Assembly: GCA_009741485.1 (NCBI GenBank)
Contig: CM019218.1
Span: 27,626,101-27,690,100, forward strand
DNA length: 64,000 bases
Source of the DNA: Malurus cyaneus samueli
Lineage: Eukaryota; Chordata; Aves; Passeriformes; Maluridae
Direction of reading: 5' to 3'
Shown here: positions 52,991 through 62,664 of the stretch, piece after piece
Numbering within the stretch: position 1 is the stretch's first letter
Layout: each line of letters opens with the position of its first letter
Notes under the pieces: model-generated
Seen by the model: the letters and a program-made list of their open reading frames with translations, nothing else
Databases searched by the model: none
What the model was told of the DNA's origin: nothing
Translations under genes and position numbers: made by a program

Positions 52991-53990
52991 GAAGCAGCTC
53001 TGCTAGGCGAAAATAATTATTTGGTTTACTTTAATTCGCAACGACCTGGTTTAATGGCACTCTTTCCTCTGACTTCCAGGGAGGGGAGGACGAGGGCCCG
53101 CCGAAGTGCATCGTCCTCTTTAAAGACTTCGTGTAAACTTCCACATTTTGAAAGAATAACTTCAAAAACCTGTGCTTGATTGTATTCAGACGTGTGCTCA
53201 TCTCACATCGATTGGTGGATCCATTGAAGGTGTAAAGATCCGTTGATAATATGCAGGTCGAATGTCCCTAAATCAGCAGATTCTGCCTTCTCAGACAAGT
53301 CCTGGAATTAGTTTTACGAGGGAAAAATATTATTTTTTCATCTATAAAAATTTATTTCGAAGAGTGATGATATTCTAACAGGAGAAACTACAATAAAAAT
53401 CACAATCGCTTCTGGAAAGGTTTTGCTCTGAGCAAATGTTTCTAGTATGTCGGATCCTCATAAAATTACACGATATACTTTATTCTGACGATTAGAGGAA
53501 AACACGCAATGCATACAAAAATACGAGCAAGGAAGTGTCGAAATTAATTTTTTTCTACCTATGAACAGTGAAAGGTGCAAATACATTTTTAATACTTTTG
53601 ATCTTTATCAAATGATCGATGTAGATAAAGGCAAATACCGAATATTCAGGAAACCGCAAATAATTTTAAGAAGTTACCTTTCCTTGAGTGTAGCGGTGCA
53701 TTTACAGAAATGGTGCGGAGGCATCGCTTTGTTTATTTTTCTAACGTCTACCCAAATTCCAGCAATCCGCAGAGCAGTAACAGCTTTTTCCATGTGTTTA
53801 TCATCGAGGTTGCAACAGGATTCGCCTCAATTGTTCTGCTTTTCTCGTGTTTTCCTTTCTTCCCCTTTCTGCATTTCCCAGATACATTCGCTTTTGTTGA
53901 AAAAATAAACAGCGGAGTTTTTAACAGCAATTTGAGATGATAATGGTTACTGATCCCATTCTTTCCATCATAATCTTCAAGTGGTTTAAG

Positions 53991-54200
53991 ATTAATGATA
54001 GGAGGTGTTTTAGCAAGGAGTGTGGGTTTTCTTCTCCAAAGACCATAGCTATGATAATTTACTTAAGATGTTGACAAGACTGTCAGTACGGCTAATTTTT
54101 TATTAAGCTGCACTGCAGCAACTGTAGTAAGCATTTGTTGTTGTTATTTAAGCACATTGTATTTTTTAATGTCCTACTATAAATATTGTTATTTGGTCTC
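53991..54200. promoter_or_regulatory. TAAT-rich candidate enhancer between islands 2 and 3
   Basis: An AT-rich block with repeated homeodomain cores (GATTAATGAT, GATAATTTAC, GGCTAATTTT, TTATTAAGC) and a CTGTCA MEIS-type core on the minus strand at 54080-54085. No repeat family is recognised. Its texture resembles a developmental conserved element, but conservation has not been observed. Confidence 0.25.
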
Positions 54201-54589
54201 TGCTTGATGGGTTTGCAACAGAGATGATTCCCCTTGCCTTTGTTTCAAGAAAGGTGTCTTCTGGTATTCTGATAAATATTCTCTTCCACCCTCCCCCATT
54301 CCCTTTCACGCACATTTTTTAAAAGAAAATAAATTTGAGCAACTACTGCCTTGGTTCAGCGATGTCTTCTGCACAGCATTGTTTTGGCTGGACTCTATCC
54401 AAACATACCCCTGAACCAACGGGACAAGATGCAGGTTTGAGTCTTGGGTTTGTGTGATTATTTATATTTTTTTTTAATTGGGCAAATAACCTTTTAAACA
54501 GCAAATACGTGACTGTAGTACACCAGGATACGAAGAGGCTGCGGCGCTTCCTTCAGCAGGGGCAGTTTATGATGTATTGGCGGTTTTCG

Positions 54590-55490
54590 AGCAGAGTTCT
54601 GCCTTGTCCGAATCCCCGGCACCACGCGGCACCCCGCGCCGCCCCGGCCGGAGGGTTCCCCGCGGCAGGCCGGACCCCGCGGCGGCGGCAGCAGCCGCGC
54701 TCCCCCGGCCAGCGCTCGTCCTGCCGGGCCGGGCTGTCCGCACCCCACGCTCCTGCCCGGCCTCTTCCCCCGCTCCTCCCGGGGCAGAAGGGAGCAGATA
54801 TCCCCGGCGGAACCCATCCGGGGAGAGGGCTCGTTGTGGACACGGCGGGCTGGCACCCGTGGGTGCGCGTAGAACGGCAGAAGCAGGCGCGAAACAGCCC
54901 GCTCCATGAAAGCGGTAAAGTCTGGGGTGAAATGGTAACAGACCGGTCGATTTCACCCTACTGTCGTGCTTTCAATATACAGGAAGCCGTGGCCTTACCT
55001 AGAAATCACCAGGGCCCTGTGATACCCGTTTGGCAGTGTTTTATTGGTTATTTCCCCCCCGCGCCTGCGGCCAGGCGCACAGAGGGGCCACGCAGGCAGC
55101 CAAATCCGCCTGTCGGCCCCTGAGCATCGCCCGCGCTGCCGCCGGGCCCGGGACTCGCAGGGGCGCGCAGAGTAAACGGCGGGGGCTACAAAAGCACGTG
55201 CCTGCTCCTTCCCGGCCGCCCCTCTCCGCTAACGGCAGCGCTGCGCTCGCACAGAAAGGACAAGGGCGGCTTCGCAAACAGTTGATGTTAGGATCCCCCG
55301 GGCCGAAAGGGAGGCGCGGGACAGCGGGCACCTCTCCGCCGGCGCGGCCCCTGCTCCGCGCGTTCCTTGCCCCGGAGCGCAGGGCAGCGCGCAGCGAGGC
55401 GGAGAGCGCCTCCGCGGAGGCGCCGGGCGCGGGCAGCAGGGGGCGCTCCGAGGTTGCGCCTTGGAGCCCGCGCTGCCGCGCCGTGCGCCC
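54590..55490. promoter_or_regulatory. CpG island 3
   Basis: Very CpG-dense: 54601-54660 alone carries nine CpGs. It runs without a clear break into the CA/CG minisatellite that follows. Overlapping long open frames on both strands (for example + 54509-55123, + 55030-55710, - 55041-55838) share Pro/Arg/Ala/Gly-rich composition and match no family I recognise, so they are treated as artefacts. Confidence 0.85.
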
Positions 55491-55835
55491 GCACACGGAC
55501 ACGCACATGCACACGCGGGGGACACACGGACACGCACATGACACGGCACGGACACGCACAGCAACGGCGGGGACACACGGACACGCACATGCACACACGA
55601 GGGACACACGGACACGCACAGGGGGCACACGCGGACATGGGGCACACGCGGGTACACACGCACACACACGTGTGCGCACACCGGTGTACACCGCACGCAC
55701 ACGCGTGTAGACACACGCGCACATGCGTGTACGCACGCACGCACACACGAGCACAGCCAGGTGTACGCGTTGCTGCGCGCCCCGCGCCGGTGTCTCCGCG
55801 CCGCTCTCCGTGCGTGTGCGTGTGCGTGTGCGCAC
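55490..55835. repeat. CA/CG minisatellite, Z-DNA-prone
   Basis: The 14-mer CACGGACACGCACA recurs five times between 55494 and 55620, embedded in longer imperfect units of variable length. It is followed by irregular ACAC/GCGC alternation and, at 55810-55835, a GTGCGTGTGC run. Strict purine-pyrimidine alternation with abundant CG and CA is the classic left-handed Z-DNA substrate. Cys/Val/Arg and His/Thr/Arg-rich frames across it are products of the repeat. Confidence 0.9.
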
Positions 55836-55989
55836 CATACATTATGCAACTTATTAAACACAACGATGAATTGTCAACATTTTTTTCGCATGTTAGTTCC
55901 GCTGATCCGGGCAGGATTTATTTTCAGGTCTCGGGTCCCGGAGCTATAATGCGTGATTTCTTTGCCTTAAATAAAATTGGTCAAATGTT

Positions 55990-56500
55990 GACAACCTTTA
56001 AGCCAATCTAACACTCAAGATTACTGATGGGAAACTAATGAGAAAATATCAGATCGTCCGGCCTGGGGGCTCCTAATTAAATCTTAGCTGATTGAAAAAT
56101 AAAAGCGGGTTCGGGGGCGTGGGGGAGGAGGGAAGAAGCTCCGGGCTGAACTTTAGCTCTCATTTTACGTGATATTTCCCCAGCCCATCTCTCCCTCTTG
56201 CACTTCCCCCCTCCCTCCCTCTGTAAAACTCTAATATTATTTCTCTGGTTATTTCGAGAGATCCGAATGCGGCTATCATTCCTTGCCCGGTAAACATTAA
56301 GGCCTTTAAGCAACGTGATTTAACTAATTAGAAAATTTACATCATTAAGTCTCAGGGAGAGAAAAAAGGAGAAACAAATCTGTCAGTCATTTTAAAAGAG
56401 ACAGGCCCTATTGAAGTGTGAAGAAATCGGCTCTAATTCAAAAAGGCAATCGGGCAGAAAAAGCCCTCAACATTACCCTGCTAGTTATTAATCAGAAGGG
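55990..56500. promoter_or_regulatory. Homeodomain-site-rich candidate conserved element
   Basis: Contains AAGATTACTGATGG, CTCCTAATTAAATC, GCTGATTGAAA, ACTAATTAGAAA, ATCATTAAGTC and a CTGTCA MEIS-type core at 56380-56385, in non-repetitive DNA with retained CpGs. This density of TAAT/ATTA cores between CpG islands beside a homeobox gene is typical of deeply conserved enhancers. The assignment is inference from motif texture. Confidence 0.35.
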
Positions 56501-56690
56501 GTTTCCCCCTCTTTCCTTCACTGTAATGGCAAGAGCTGAAGCACATCGTTAGTTTCTCCTAAAGCTACCGCACAGTTTCCATTCAGGTTTTTTGCCACTC
56601 GTCCATGTCCCATATTAATAGCAAGTATTTGTCCATTCAAGGCTCATAGATTTGAAAATGTTTCCGAATTGGATAGCCGAAGCCGCTTAG

Positions 56691-56722
56691 AAATAAAATA
56701 ATAAAATAAAGTAAAATAAAAG

Positions 56723-56754
<32 letters not shown>
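56691..56754. repeat. (AAAAT)-rich tract ending in A25
   Basis: Irregular AAAAT/AAAGT units run into a 25-base A homopolymer at 56730-56754. No retroposon body precedes it, so a processed-copy tail is unlikely. Confidence 0.9.
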
Positions 56755-56936
56755 GGGAAAGAAAGCTCCCGAACTCCTAACATCCGCTTTAGTCAAATAC
56801 AAGGGCTATGCTGCCCCGTCCCCCACCTAAACCCGCTTGGTGAGAACCCGGTTATGGCTTTGTTTTTCTCCCAAGCCCTGCATTTCTGATACAGACACAA
56901 GCCTGAGAGTGGAAAGCATCCGTCGTGGTCCCCTCC

Positions 56937-56956
56937 TTTTTTTTTTTTTTTTTTTT
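56937..56956. repeat. T20 homopolymer
   Basis: An uninterrupted run of 20 T, about 180 bases after the A25 tract and in opposite orientation. A snap-back pairing between the two is conceivable in single strands, but no further complementarity is seen. Confidence 0.9.
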
Positions 56957-57364
56957 CCCTAGACGGCTGTGTTAGTGCCACGCACCAGGCTCAAGCAAGA
57001 ACAATACAAACTTGAGTGAAAATCAGAGCGGTCGGGTTACTGATGCCGGGTCCTTAACGAAGTGGCGCGGGACGCTGCTGGCCAGTGCGGCGAGCGGGGG
57101 GATGAGCTGGCGGCTCCGCTTTGGGGAGCGCAGCTGGGGTGGCGGCACAGGGAGCTCGGCGGGTGGGGGAGAAATGAAGCAGCTTGGTCCAAACCACAGA
57201 GAGGGTTACATCTCTCTCTCGCTTTCTCTTGTCTCCTCTTTCAAACGCGCTCTCTAATCCTCCCCTTCCAACTGTTCACAGTGGACTATAGTATAAATAA
57301 TAAATACATCCTACTCCGCGTTTTCTCTCTCCTAATCTCGAAGAACCTGACAGTCGCTTTAATC

Positions 57365-57406
57365 AAAGGAATTTGCACTGGTTCTAAAGGAGTTTGCACT
57401 GGTTCT
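57365..57406. repeat. 21-bp tandem duplication
   Basis: Two adjacent 21-base units (57365-57385 and 57386-57406) with the sequence AAAGGARTTTGCACTGGTTCT, where R is A in the first and G in the second. One mismatch in 21 points to a fairly recent local duplication. It follows GACAGTCGCTTTAATC, which includes a TGACAG core at 57348-57353. Confidence 0.95.
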
Positions 57407-57601
57407 TCATGGAGCTAATTTAAGGAATTTTAAACACGCTTCGGACAAAACCAGGCGATAGGGGCCTATGTCTGATCTCACGGCCCGGGGACGATCTCTC
57501 CTGCGGCTCGGGGAATTAACCCCATGTAAATGCGTTCAAGATCAGCCTCCAGGTGGGAATTTAACTTGACAGTAGCCTGTGAAGAAACAGTATTTGGGAA
57601 G

Positions 57602-57627
57602 AAAAAAAAAAAAAAAAAAAAAAAAAA
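57602..57627. repeat. A26 homopolymer
   Basis: Twenty-six consecutive A flanked by GGAAG and CCAAACC. No retroposon signature is adjacent. Confidence 0.9.
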
Positions 57628-57769
57628 CCAAACCAAAAAGCACCTCTGCCACTCTGCCAGCCCTATTCCGACTTCCATTCATTTACGTCCCAGGGCTAAT
57701 TTGTAGTCACCTCTGTACGCTGTAAGCTTAGAGAAAGGTAAGGTTTTCAGCAGGACCGGACATGCTCCT

Positions 57770-57910
57770 TTACTAGCGCTAGGTCTGCTTAACGGGAGCC
57801 CTCCCCGGCCGGGCGGGAGGGCAGCTCGCTGCCCCGCAAGGCAGCCCCGGCCGCCGCCCCGCGTCCTCCGCTCAGCACCCTCGGCCTCTCCGAGAGGGGG
57901 AGCGATCTGG
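57770..57910. promoter_or_regulatory. CpG island 4 (small)
   Basis: A short GC- and CpG-rich block (CCGGCCGGGCGGG, GCCCCGGCCGCCGCCCCGCG). A weaker CpG-rich patch precedes it at about 57040-57150. It is too short to judge as a promoter. Confidence 0.55.
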
Positions 57911-58199
57911 GTGAAACATGTGCTGCGAAACTGAAGCGTTTCTCGGTTCCTCACAAAACCAGCTCAAAAACCGCCCTTGCGCCCGGTGGGAGAGCGGTAA
58001 GGCAGAGTTCCCTGCCATAGCGAGAGGATCTGATGGCAGTACGAAATGGAGAGGGGAGGGCAGAAGGAAGAGCCTGCGCTCCCCCGCCCCTTTGCATCAG
58101 TTTGTCTTGCAGTTATTCAAAATGATTGAGTTTTCTGAAGAAGGCCCTTTAGAGAGAAAACAAAACCAGCAACAACCTCTTCCGCCAAAACCAACATGA

Positions 58200-58450
58200 A
58201 TATCAACCTGTCCACTGGCAGGGCTTCGGAGCTTAGAGACATTACAGTAAAATTTACGGCGTCCTTAACAACTCCCAATAAAAGCATTAAAATTCCCTTT
58301 AATTGAGAAAATATTGATTTTTAACTCTGGAAAGAACGAACCCGTAATTTAATTGCAAGCTTTCACCGACAGAGCAGCATCTCAGGGAGGCCACATTCCA
58401 TCTTTAATAGAGCCACTTTATGAAGTGATAAAACCAAAGAAAACCCGACA
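58200..58450. promoter_or_regulatory. Candidate conserved element
   Basis: Non-repetitive sequence with AAAGCATTAAAATTCCC, CTTTAATTGAG, AATATTGATTTTTAAC and CGTAATTTAATTGC, plus isolated CpGs in AT-rich context. No coding potential or repeat family is recognised; the call rests on motif texture. Confidence 0.28.
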
Positions 58451-58859
58451 GAGACAGCTGAAATTGCGCAAGAAAAGTTATTTGCCTTCCCTTTCCCTCT
58501 TCGCAGCTCCAAACTATCGCGCTCTTCCCTCCTCCTTAAACCCCCCCACTCCGATCACAAAATCCAACTGTAAAAGCAAAGGATTTAGGGTCTGGGGAAG
58601 AAGCAGTAGTTAATATTTTAAATAACTATTTGCTTTTACTAGGCACGGAGTGATGCCAAGAGGTTTAAGGGAACATTTTCACAAAATGGTAGCCTTCCTT
58701 GAAAAGGAAACTGATCAGATAAAGCTTCCTTACTTTCCCTTGTTGGTTAAAAAAAATGCTAAAGGGAAGGAAAGGGAAATCCCACCCTCCCTTTCTATCT
58801 TATTTCTGTATCGGTTTTTGGTATTATAGAAGAGTAAAGAAGTTTTTGTTTGGTGGTTT

Positions 58860-58990
58860 TTCATTGATCAGTCACTCTGAGCTAATGTAATTATCCTCAT
58901 CAATAGAAGGCTGCAGAGAGAATCATTATGTGGGTGACATTGATAAATGATCACCCAAGAGCTGCCTTTTCTCTTGGGCACCCCCACATA
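58860..58990. promoter_or_regulatory. Candidate conserved element with TGAT-type sites
   Basis: Repeated PBX/MEIS-like TGAT cores (CATTGATCAGTC, GTAATTATCC, GACATTGATAAATGATCAC) lie within about 130 bases. A regulatory role is inference. Confidence 0.28.
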
Positions 58991-59275
58991 TGACCCTCCC
59001 ACATACACAAGGTAGCCATAGAAACACCTTGAGATCCTCAAACACTGTTGCAAAAGGGAGAATACAGAGAAAGCGAGAAAAATCGAACTTCACACACTTT
59101 CTTCCCTGCTGAAGCCTCCTTCCCATTGCACGCAGCCACCGAGCCGGGCTCCGCTGTCCTGCCCCATGGGTGCGCAGCCCTGTCCCGGCCTCGCGCCCTC
59201 TCATGGCACCATATCCAACACTTGGGGCCAGGGGTGTCTTATGGGGTTCTGAGCTTCTGGGCTTTTTAAATATAT

Positions 59276-59276
<1 letters not shown>

Positions 59277-59307
<31 letters not shown>

Positions 59308-59308
59308 T

Positions 59309-59391
<83 letters not shown>

Positions 59392-59466
59392 CTCTTTCTC
59401 TCTTTCTCTCATTTCTCTCCTTTCTCTCTTTTCTCTCTTTCTCTCTTTCTCTCTTTCTCTCTTTCC
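59277..59466. repeat. Compound (CTTT)n-(TTTCTCTC)8 microsatellite
   Basis: About 115 bases of CTTT units (59277-59390) with one extra T near 59306 lead into eight copies of TTTCTCTC, starting at 59395, 59403, 59412, 59421, 59430, 59438, 59446 and 59454. Single-base spacers lie between some of the octamers. The tract is all pyrimidine on the + strand except for one A at 59411, and it can form H-DNA. The Phe/Leu/Ser-rich and Lys/Glu/Arg-rich open frames across it are artefacts. Confidence 0.97.
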
Positions 59467-60039
59467 CTGGAATAGTTAAGCCACGAGGTTGCAAAGTGCA
59501 GTACACATTCTACGCGCATTGCAGAACCCTTTGCATGTAAGAACTCCTAGTTTTAATGGCGCTCTTGGAGATGCACACCAAAGATAGTCACCCCGTCCCC
59601 CAGCAATGTGGCCCCTGGAAAATGGTTAAACACTAATTATTAGCAGCGATTTTTTAGTCACAGGCCTATGCAAGAAGGTTCAGTATTTCTTACTAAGGCA
59701 AAGATTTTTTTTTTCCCTCCAGCCGCAGACACTGTTTTTTGGGTTTTTTTTTTTTTTTGTAAGCAAATCTAAAATATGGAGAACAGTAATTGATTCATAA
59801 TGATCCATAAATCGATGCAAGGAATGGGGGTGAAGGTGTTTATTTTTTTTAATTCCTAAAGCTGCAAGTAGCTTTGACATCGTGTGGGGATGAAGGGGAG
59901 GAGTTGTTTAGCCGTGCGAGGTCATCCATCATCACTGTCGCAGAGACTCTGCCCAGAGGACCAACCTCCCTTCTGTCTGTCTCTTTCTCGCCACCACAAA
60001 CTATTAATATTAAAATCTGCCCGCAAACCTTGCCCCCAC

Positions 60040-60730
60040 CCGCCCCTCATCCACCCGGCCCTGCTCAGCCCACAGCGGCTGGGCTGCCCAGCCTGGAGCT
60101 GGCTCGCTCCCGCGCAGCGCCAGCGGGGCTGATTATTCCCCAAGTGCTGTCAGGAGAGTTAAAAGGCCGGCCCCGTTTCCTCTCGGCTGAGCCCAGGGAC
60201 GTGGTAGGGGAGACATGTGGGGCGCAGCCATCCCTACGCGCAGCGGAGCGCTCTCCTGCCGCTCCGAGCCGCGCGGGGACGCGGTCGCGCCTAGGAAAAA
60301 GGATTCGGGCGTTTTCCGGGCTCCGTGGGGTTTATTTCCTAGCAGAGCCATCAGGCGTATAGTGGGGGCTAGTGGCTCCGGATCGACCCCCGCGAAGGCG
60401 CCGCCGGCAGACCTGCAAGCCCTTCGGGAAGCCCGGAAAGCCGCAGGAGCGATGAGGAAACCTACAAGGGAATAAGCGGGTCCAGCCATGCCCCCGCCGC
60501 ACCCCTTCCCGCCCGGCCCGCTTCCAGCCCTCCCGCCCCCCCCGCCCCGGCTCTCGCAAAACCTGGTCTGGGGTAATTTTCTCTCTCTCGCTCTCTCTGC
60601 GGCTATGAGTGAAAGGTGGGGAGCGCCCGGCTCCCCCCGCATCTCCTCTTCGGCCCCGCGGTGCCCGCTCGCTGCGACGGGCAGGGCTCGGGCGGCAGCG
60701 CTGCCGGAGGTGCGCTCCCCTCCTCTCTTC
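60040..60730. promoter_or_regulatory. CpG island 5
   Basis: A CpG-dense block 3.1-3.8 kb past the MEIS2 stop. It includes CT-initiator-like CTCTCTCTCGCTCTCTCTGCG at its right end and a GCTGTCAG (MEIS-type core) at 60146-60153. Overlapping frames on both strands (+ 59874-60362, - 60133-60642) look compositional. It may be the promoter of a non-coding transcript or a Polycomb target island. Confidence 0.8.
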
Positions 60731-60933
60731 GCCTTAAAGGCAGCAAAATCTGGAAGAAAAATCCCTCATTTATGGTGACTACAACTCCCAAACCAGACCC
60801 GCTCGGCGAAATAGAAATTTGGGATTATAAACATGTGTGTATGTAAACAAAAGGTGTTTCTTCTGTTACCCTTCGTTTCCCACAGCATAAGCAATTTTTA
60901 TTCAGACTCGAGTATTTTCTTTAACACTATACC

Positions 60934-60974
60934 GCTGTCAAAACATTATTCCCGTTTTGTTTGCTTTTGACAGC
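60934..60974. promoter_or_regulatory. Inverted pair of MEIS-type TTGACAGC sites
   Basis: GCTGTCAAAA (60934-60943) and TTTTGACAGC (60965-60974) are perfect 10-base inverted repeats separated by 21 bases. Each arm contains TGACAG, the core bound by MEIS/PREP TALE homeodomains, and centre-to-centre spacing is 31 bases, about three helical turns. The pair lies 2.9 kb past the MEIS2 stop codon, which suggests possible autoregulation. Binding is inferred from motif knowledge only. Confidence 0.45.
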
Positions 60975-61379
60975 TGAGCAGTTCTTAAAAATACCAAAAT
61001 CGGAACCTTCCATGCTAAACAGAAAATCTCAGATGGAGAAATCTCTGCACGATATTGTACCTTGGATTTCAGCAAGACATCTCACGGAAAGCAGAGCCCA
61101 AAAGGGTGAGAAAAAGAGAAAGAAAATAAAAGACAACACAGCAATTCACATATTTAGTTCAATTTAAAAACAAATAATCTACTATGGATAAATGCTTCAC
61201 TGTCCTTCTACCGATGTGAGGATGTTTTCTGACATTTCTCCTCAAATTGTAGAGAAAAGATCTGCAAGGAAATAAAGTACTGATTTAAAAAAATTAAATT
61301 AAAAGCCTCCCCTTTAAAGTGCTAACATAAATAATCTTGCCTTCTTATATTCTGCGTCCACAAAAATCAGAGAATTTGG

Positions 61380-61790
61380 AAATGAGAACCCAGGCTGTGC
61401 TCTTCTTATGCAACTGAAGGGTCGATGTGATTTTAACCAGGACAGAGAGCATCGAAGCTGAGCAGGGAATTATAATCTAAATTTCATATGAAAGCCTTAT
61501 AAGAGACGCCCACAAAGCAGCACCCGATTACTAAATAAATCCTCACACCCATTTTACTGGCATCCTCCCTTCTGTTTCCAGCAGCGTGGGTCCATTTACT
61601 CAGCTCAGAAATTAAACATTAACTGTGAGGCTGAGCCTCTTTCCACATTCCAGAGGTAAAAGTCGTCACTCAAAGTTTATAAAAACACATCGACCAGTTG
61701 GAACAATGAGAAAGAAAGAGGAGAAGGATTTCAAATTTACAGATGTTGAAGTTGGTAATTTTTGTTTCCTAGAAAGTTGAGTTAATTACA
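61380..61790. promoter_or_regulatory. Candidate conserved element near MEIS2 3' end
   Basis: Non-repetitive DNA with GAATTATAATC, CGATTACTAAATAAATCC, AAGTTTATAAAAAC (Hox/Cdx-like) and TTGAGTTAATTAC. It lies between CpG island 5 and the MEIS2 3' UTR. No gene is visible. Confidence 0.25.
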
Positions 61791-62664
61791 AGTCCTTTCC
61801 CACTCCCCTCCTCCCAGAAATAAAGGCAGGGCTTTCCCGTGCTCCCTGGGCTCCATCCTACTCTTGCTGATTTAACAGTGCCACTGAGGATGCTCAGAGG
61901 CTGCTTTTTCTAACATTGCTCATGTCTTCCTAATCAAGCTCTTTAGTTTCTTCAAAATGCCAGAAGCTTTAGTTTAAGAAAAAACAAACCTTTTAACCAT
62001 GATTCTACTCCAGCTATTTGTATACCAAATATCAAATCAACATTTTCTGCCATTAGCTGATGGTTTGTTGTTTTGGTTCGAGTTTTGGTTGGTTATTTTC
62101 TTTGGGTTTTTTCCCCCTGAAAACAGCTGAAGACAAGAAAAGCAGTAAAACCATCTCAAAAGTTAGGTTATGCAATCCTTACATAGGAAAAATTCCCTTT
62201 GGAGTAAAAGCTTCTTTTCTCCTTCTAAAACTTCCAAACCTACCCTGCAATAAAGCCATTCTTTGCCTCTGAGCTAAATCTCTGGGGCTTAGGTCTGCTG
62301 TGCTTATGGATGTACACACATATACATGTACACACATGGGATTAGCCATCTCATGTCTGGGCCTTCATAACTCAAGCTCAGCTTCTATGTCATTAGCAGG
62401 TAGCACAAATATTAGACACATCTCTCTAAAATGCAAGCTGGTAAGACAATATTTCAGATTTGGTTTAATGTGGCAAAATCTTTTATCAGTAATCAGCAGA
62501 AATATATAACCTCAGATGGCTCTCCATTCAATTATTCTAGTAATGCCATGACAAGCTTGTTTCTGATTTTTCCAGCCTTTCTTCTCAATGCTGATAAGAA
62601 ATGTGTTTGAGACATCTCTCATGGTAACTTCAGACTCTCCTAAACATGATTAAAAACACAAAAG
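61791..62664. other. Spacer between regulatory domain and MEIS2 poly(A) site
   Basis: No gene or recognised repeat family. The only local structure is a short direct repeat ATGTACACACAT at 62310-62321 and 62326-62337. If MEIS2 uses a more distal poly(A) site (an AATAAA on the minus strand exists at 60897-60902), this stretch would be 3' UTR. Confidence 0.5.

Larger units (their letters stand above)
49500..61700. promoter_or_regulatory. CpG-retaining domain 3' of MEIS2 (candidate methylation valley)
   Basis: Over about 12 kb, discrete CpG islands alternate with AT-rich DNA that still keeps CpG. For example, 53461-53550 has five CpGs in 90 AT-rich bases, whereas the first 900 bases of the window have three. 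In methylated vertebrate DNA CpG decays, so CpG retained outside the islands points to a broad germline-unmethylated region. Known biology: such valleys mark Polycomb-regulated developmental transcription-factor loci. The domain sits 2-14 kb past the MEIS2 stop codon, so control of MEIS2 or of a companion non-coding transcript is the natural inference. No protein-coding gene is visible inside it. Confidence 0.6.

Noticed and set aside
54509..55838. Overlapping open frames of 191-265 codons on both strands
   Set aside because: They are driven by CpG island 3 and the CA/CG minisatellite. Composition is repeat-like (His/Thr/Arg one way, Cys/Val/Arg the other), with no domains.
56691..57627. A25, T20 and A26 tracts as possible retropseudogene tails
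   Set aside because: No gene body, poly(A) signal at the right distance, or target-site duplication is next to any of them.
59170..59506. Phe/Leu/Ser-rich and Lys/Glu/Arg-rich 101-codon frames
   Set aside because: These are translations of the CTTT/TTTCTCTC microsatellite on either strand.
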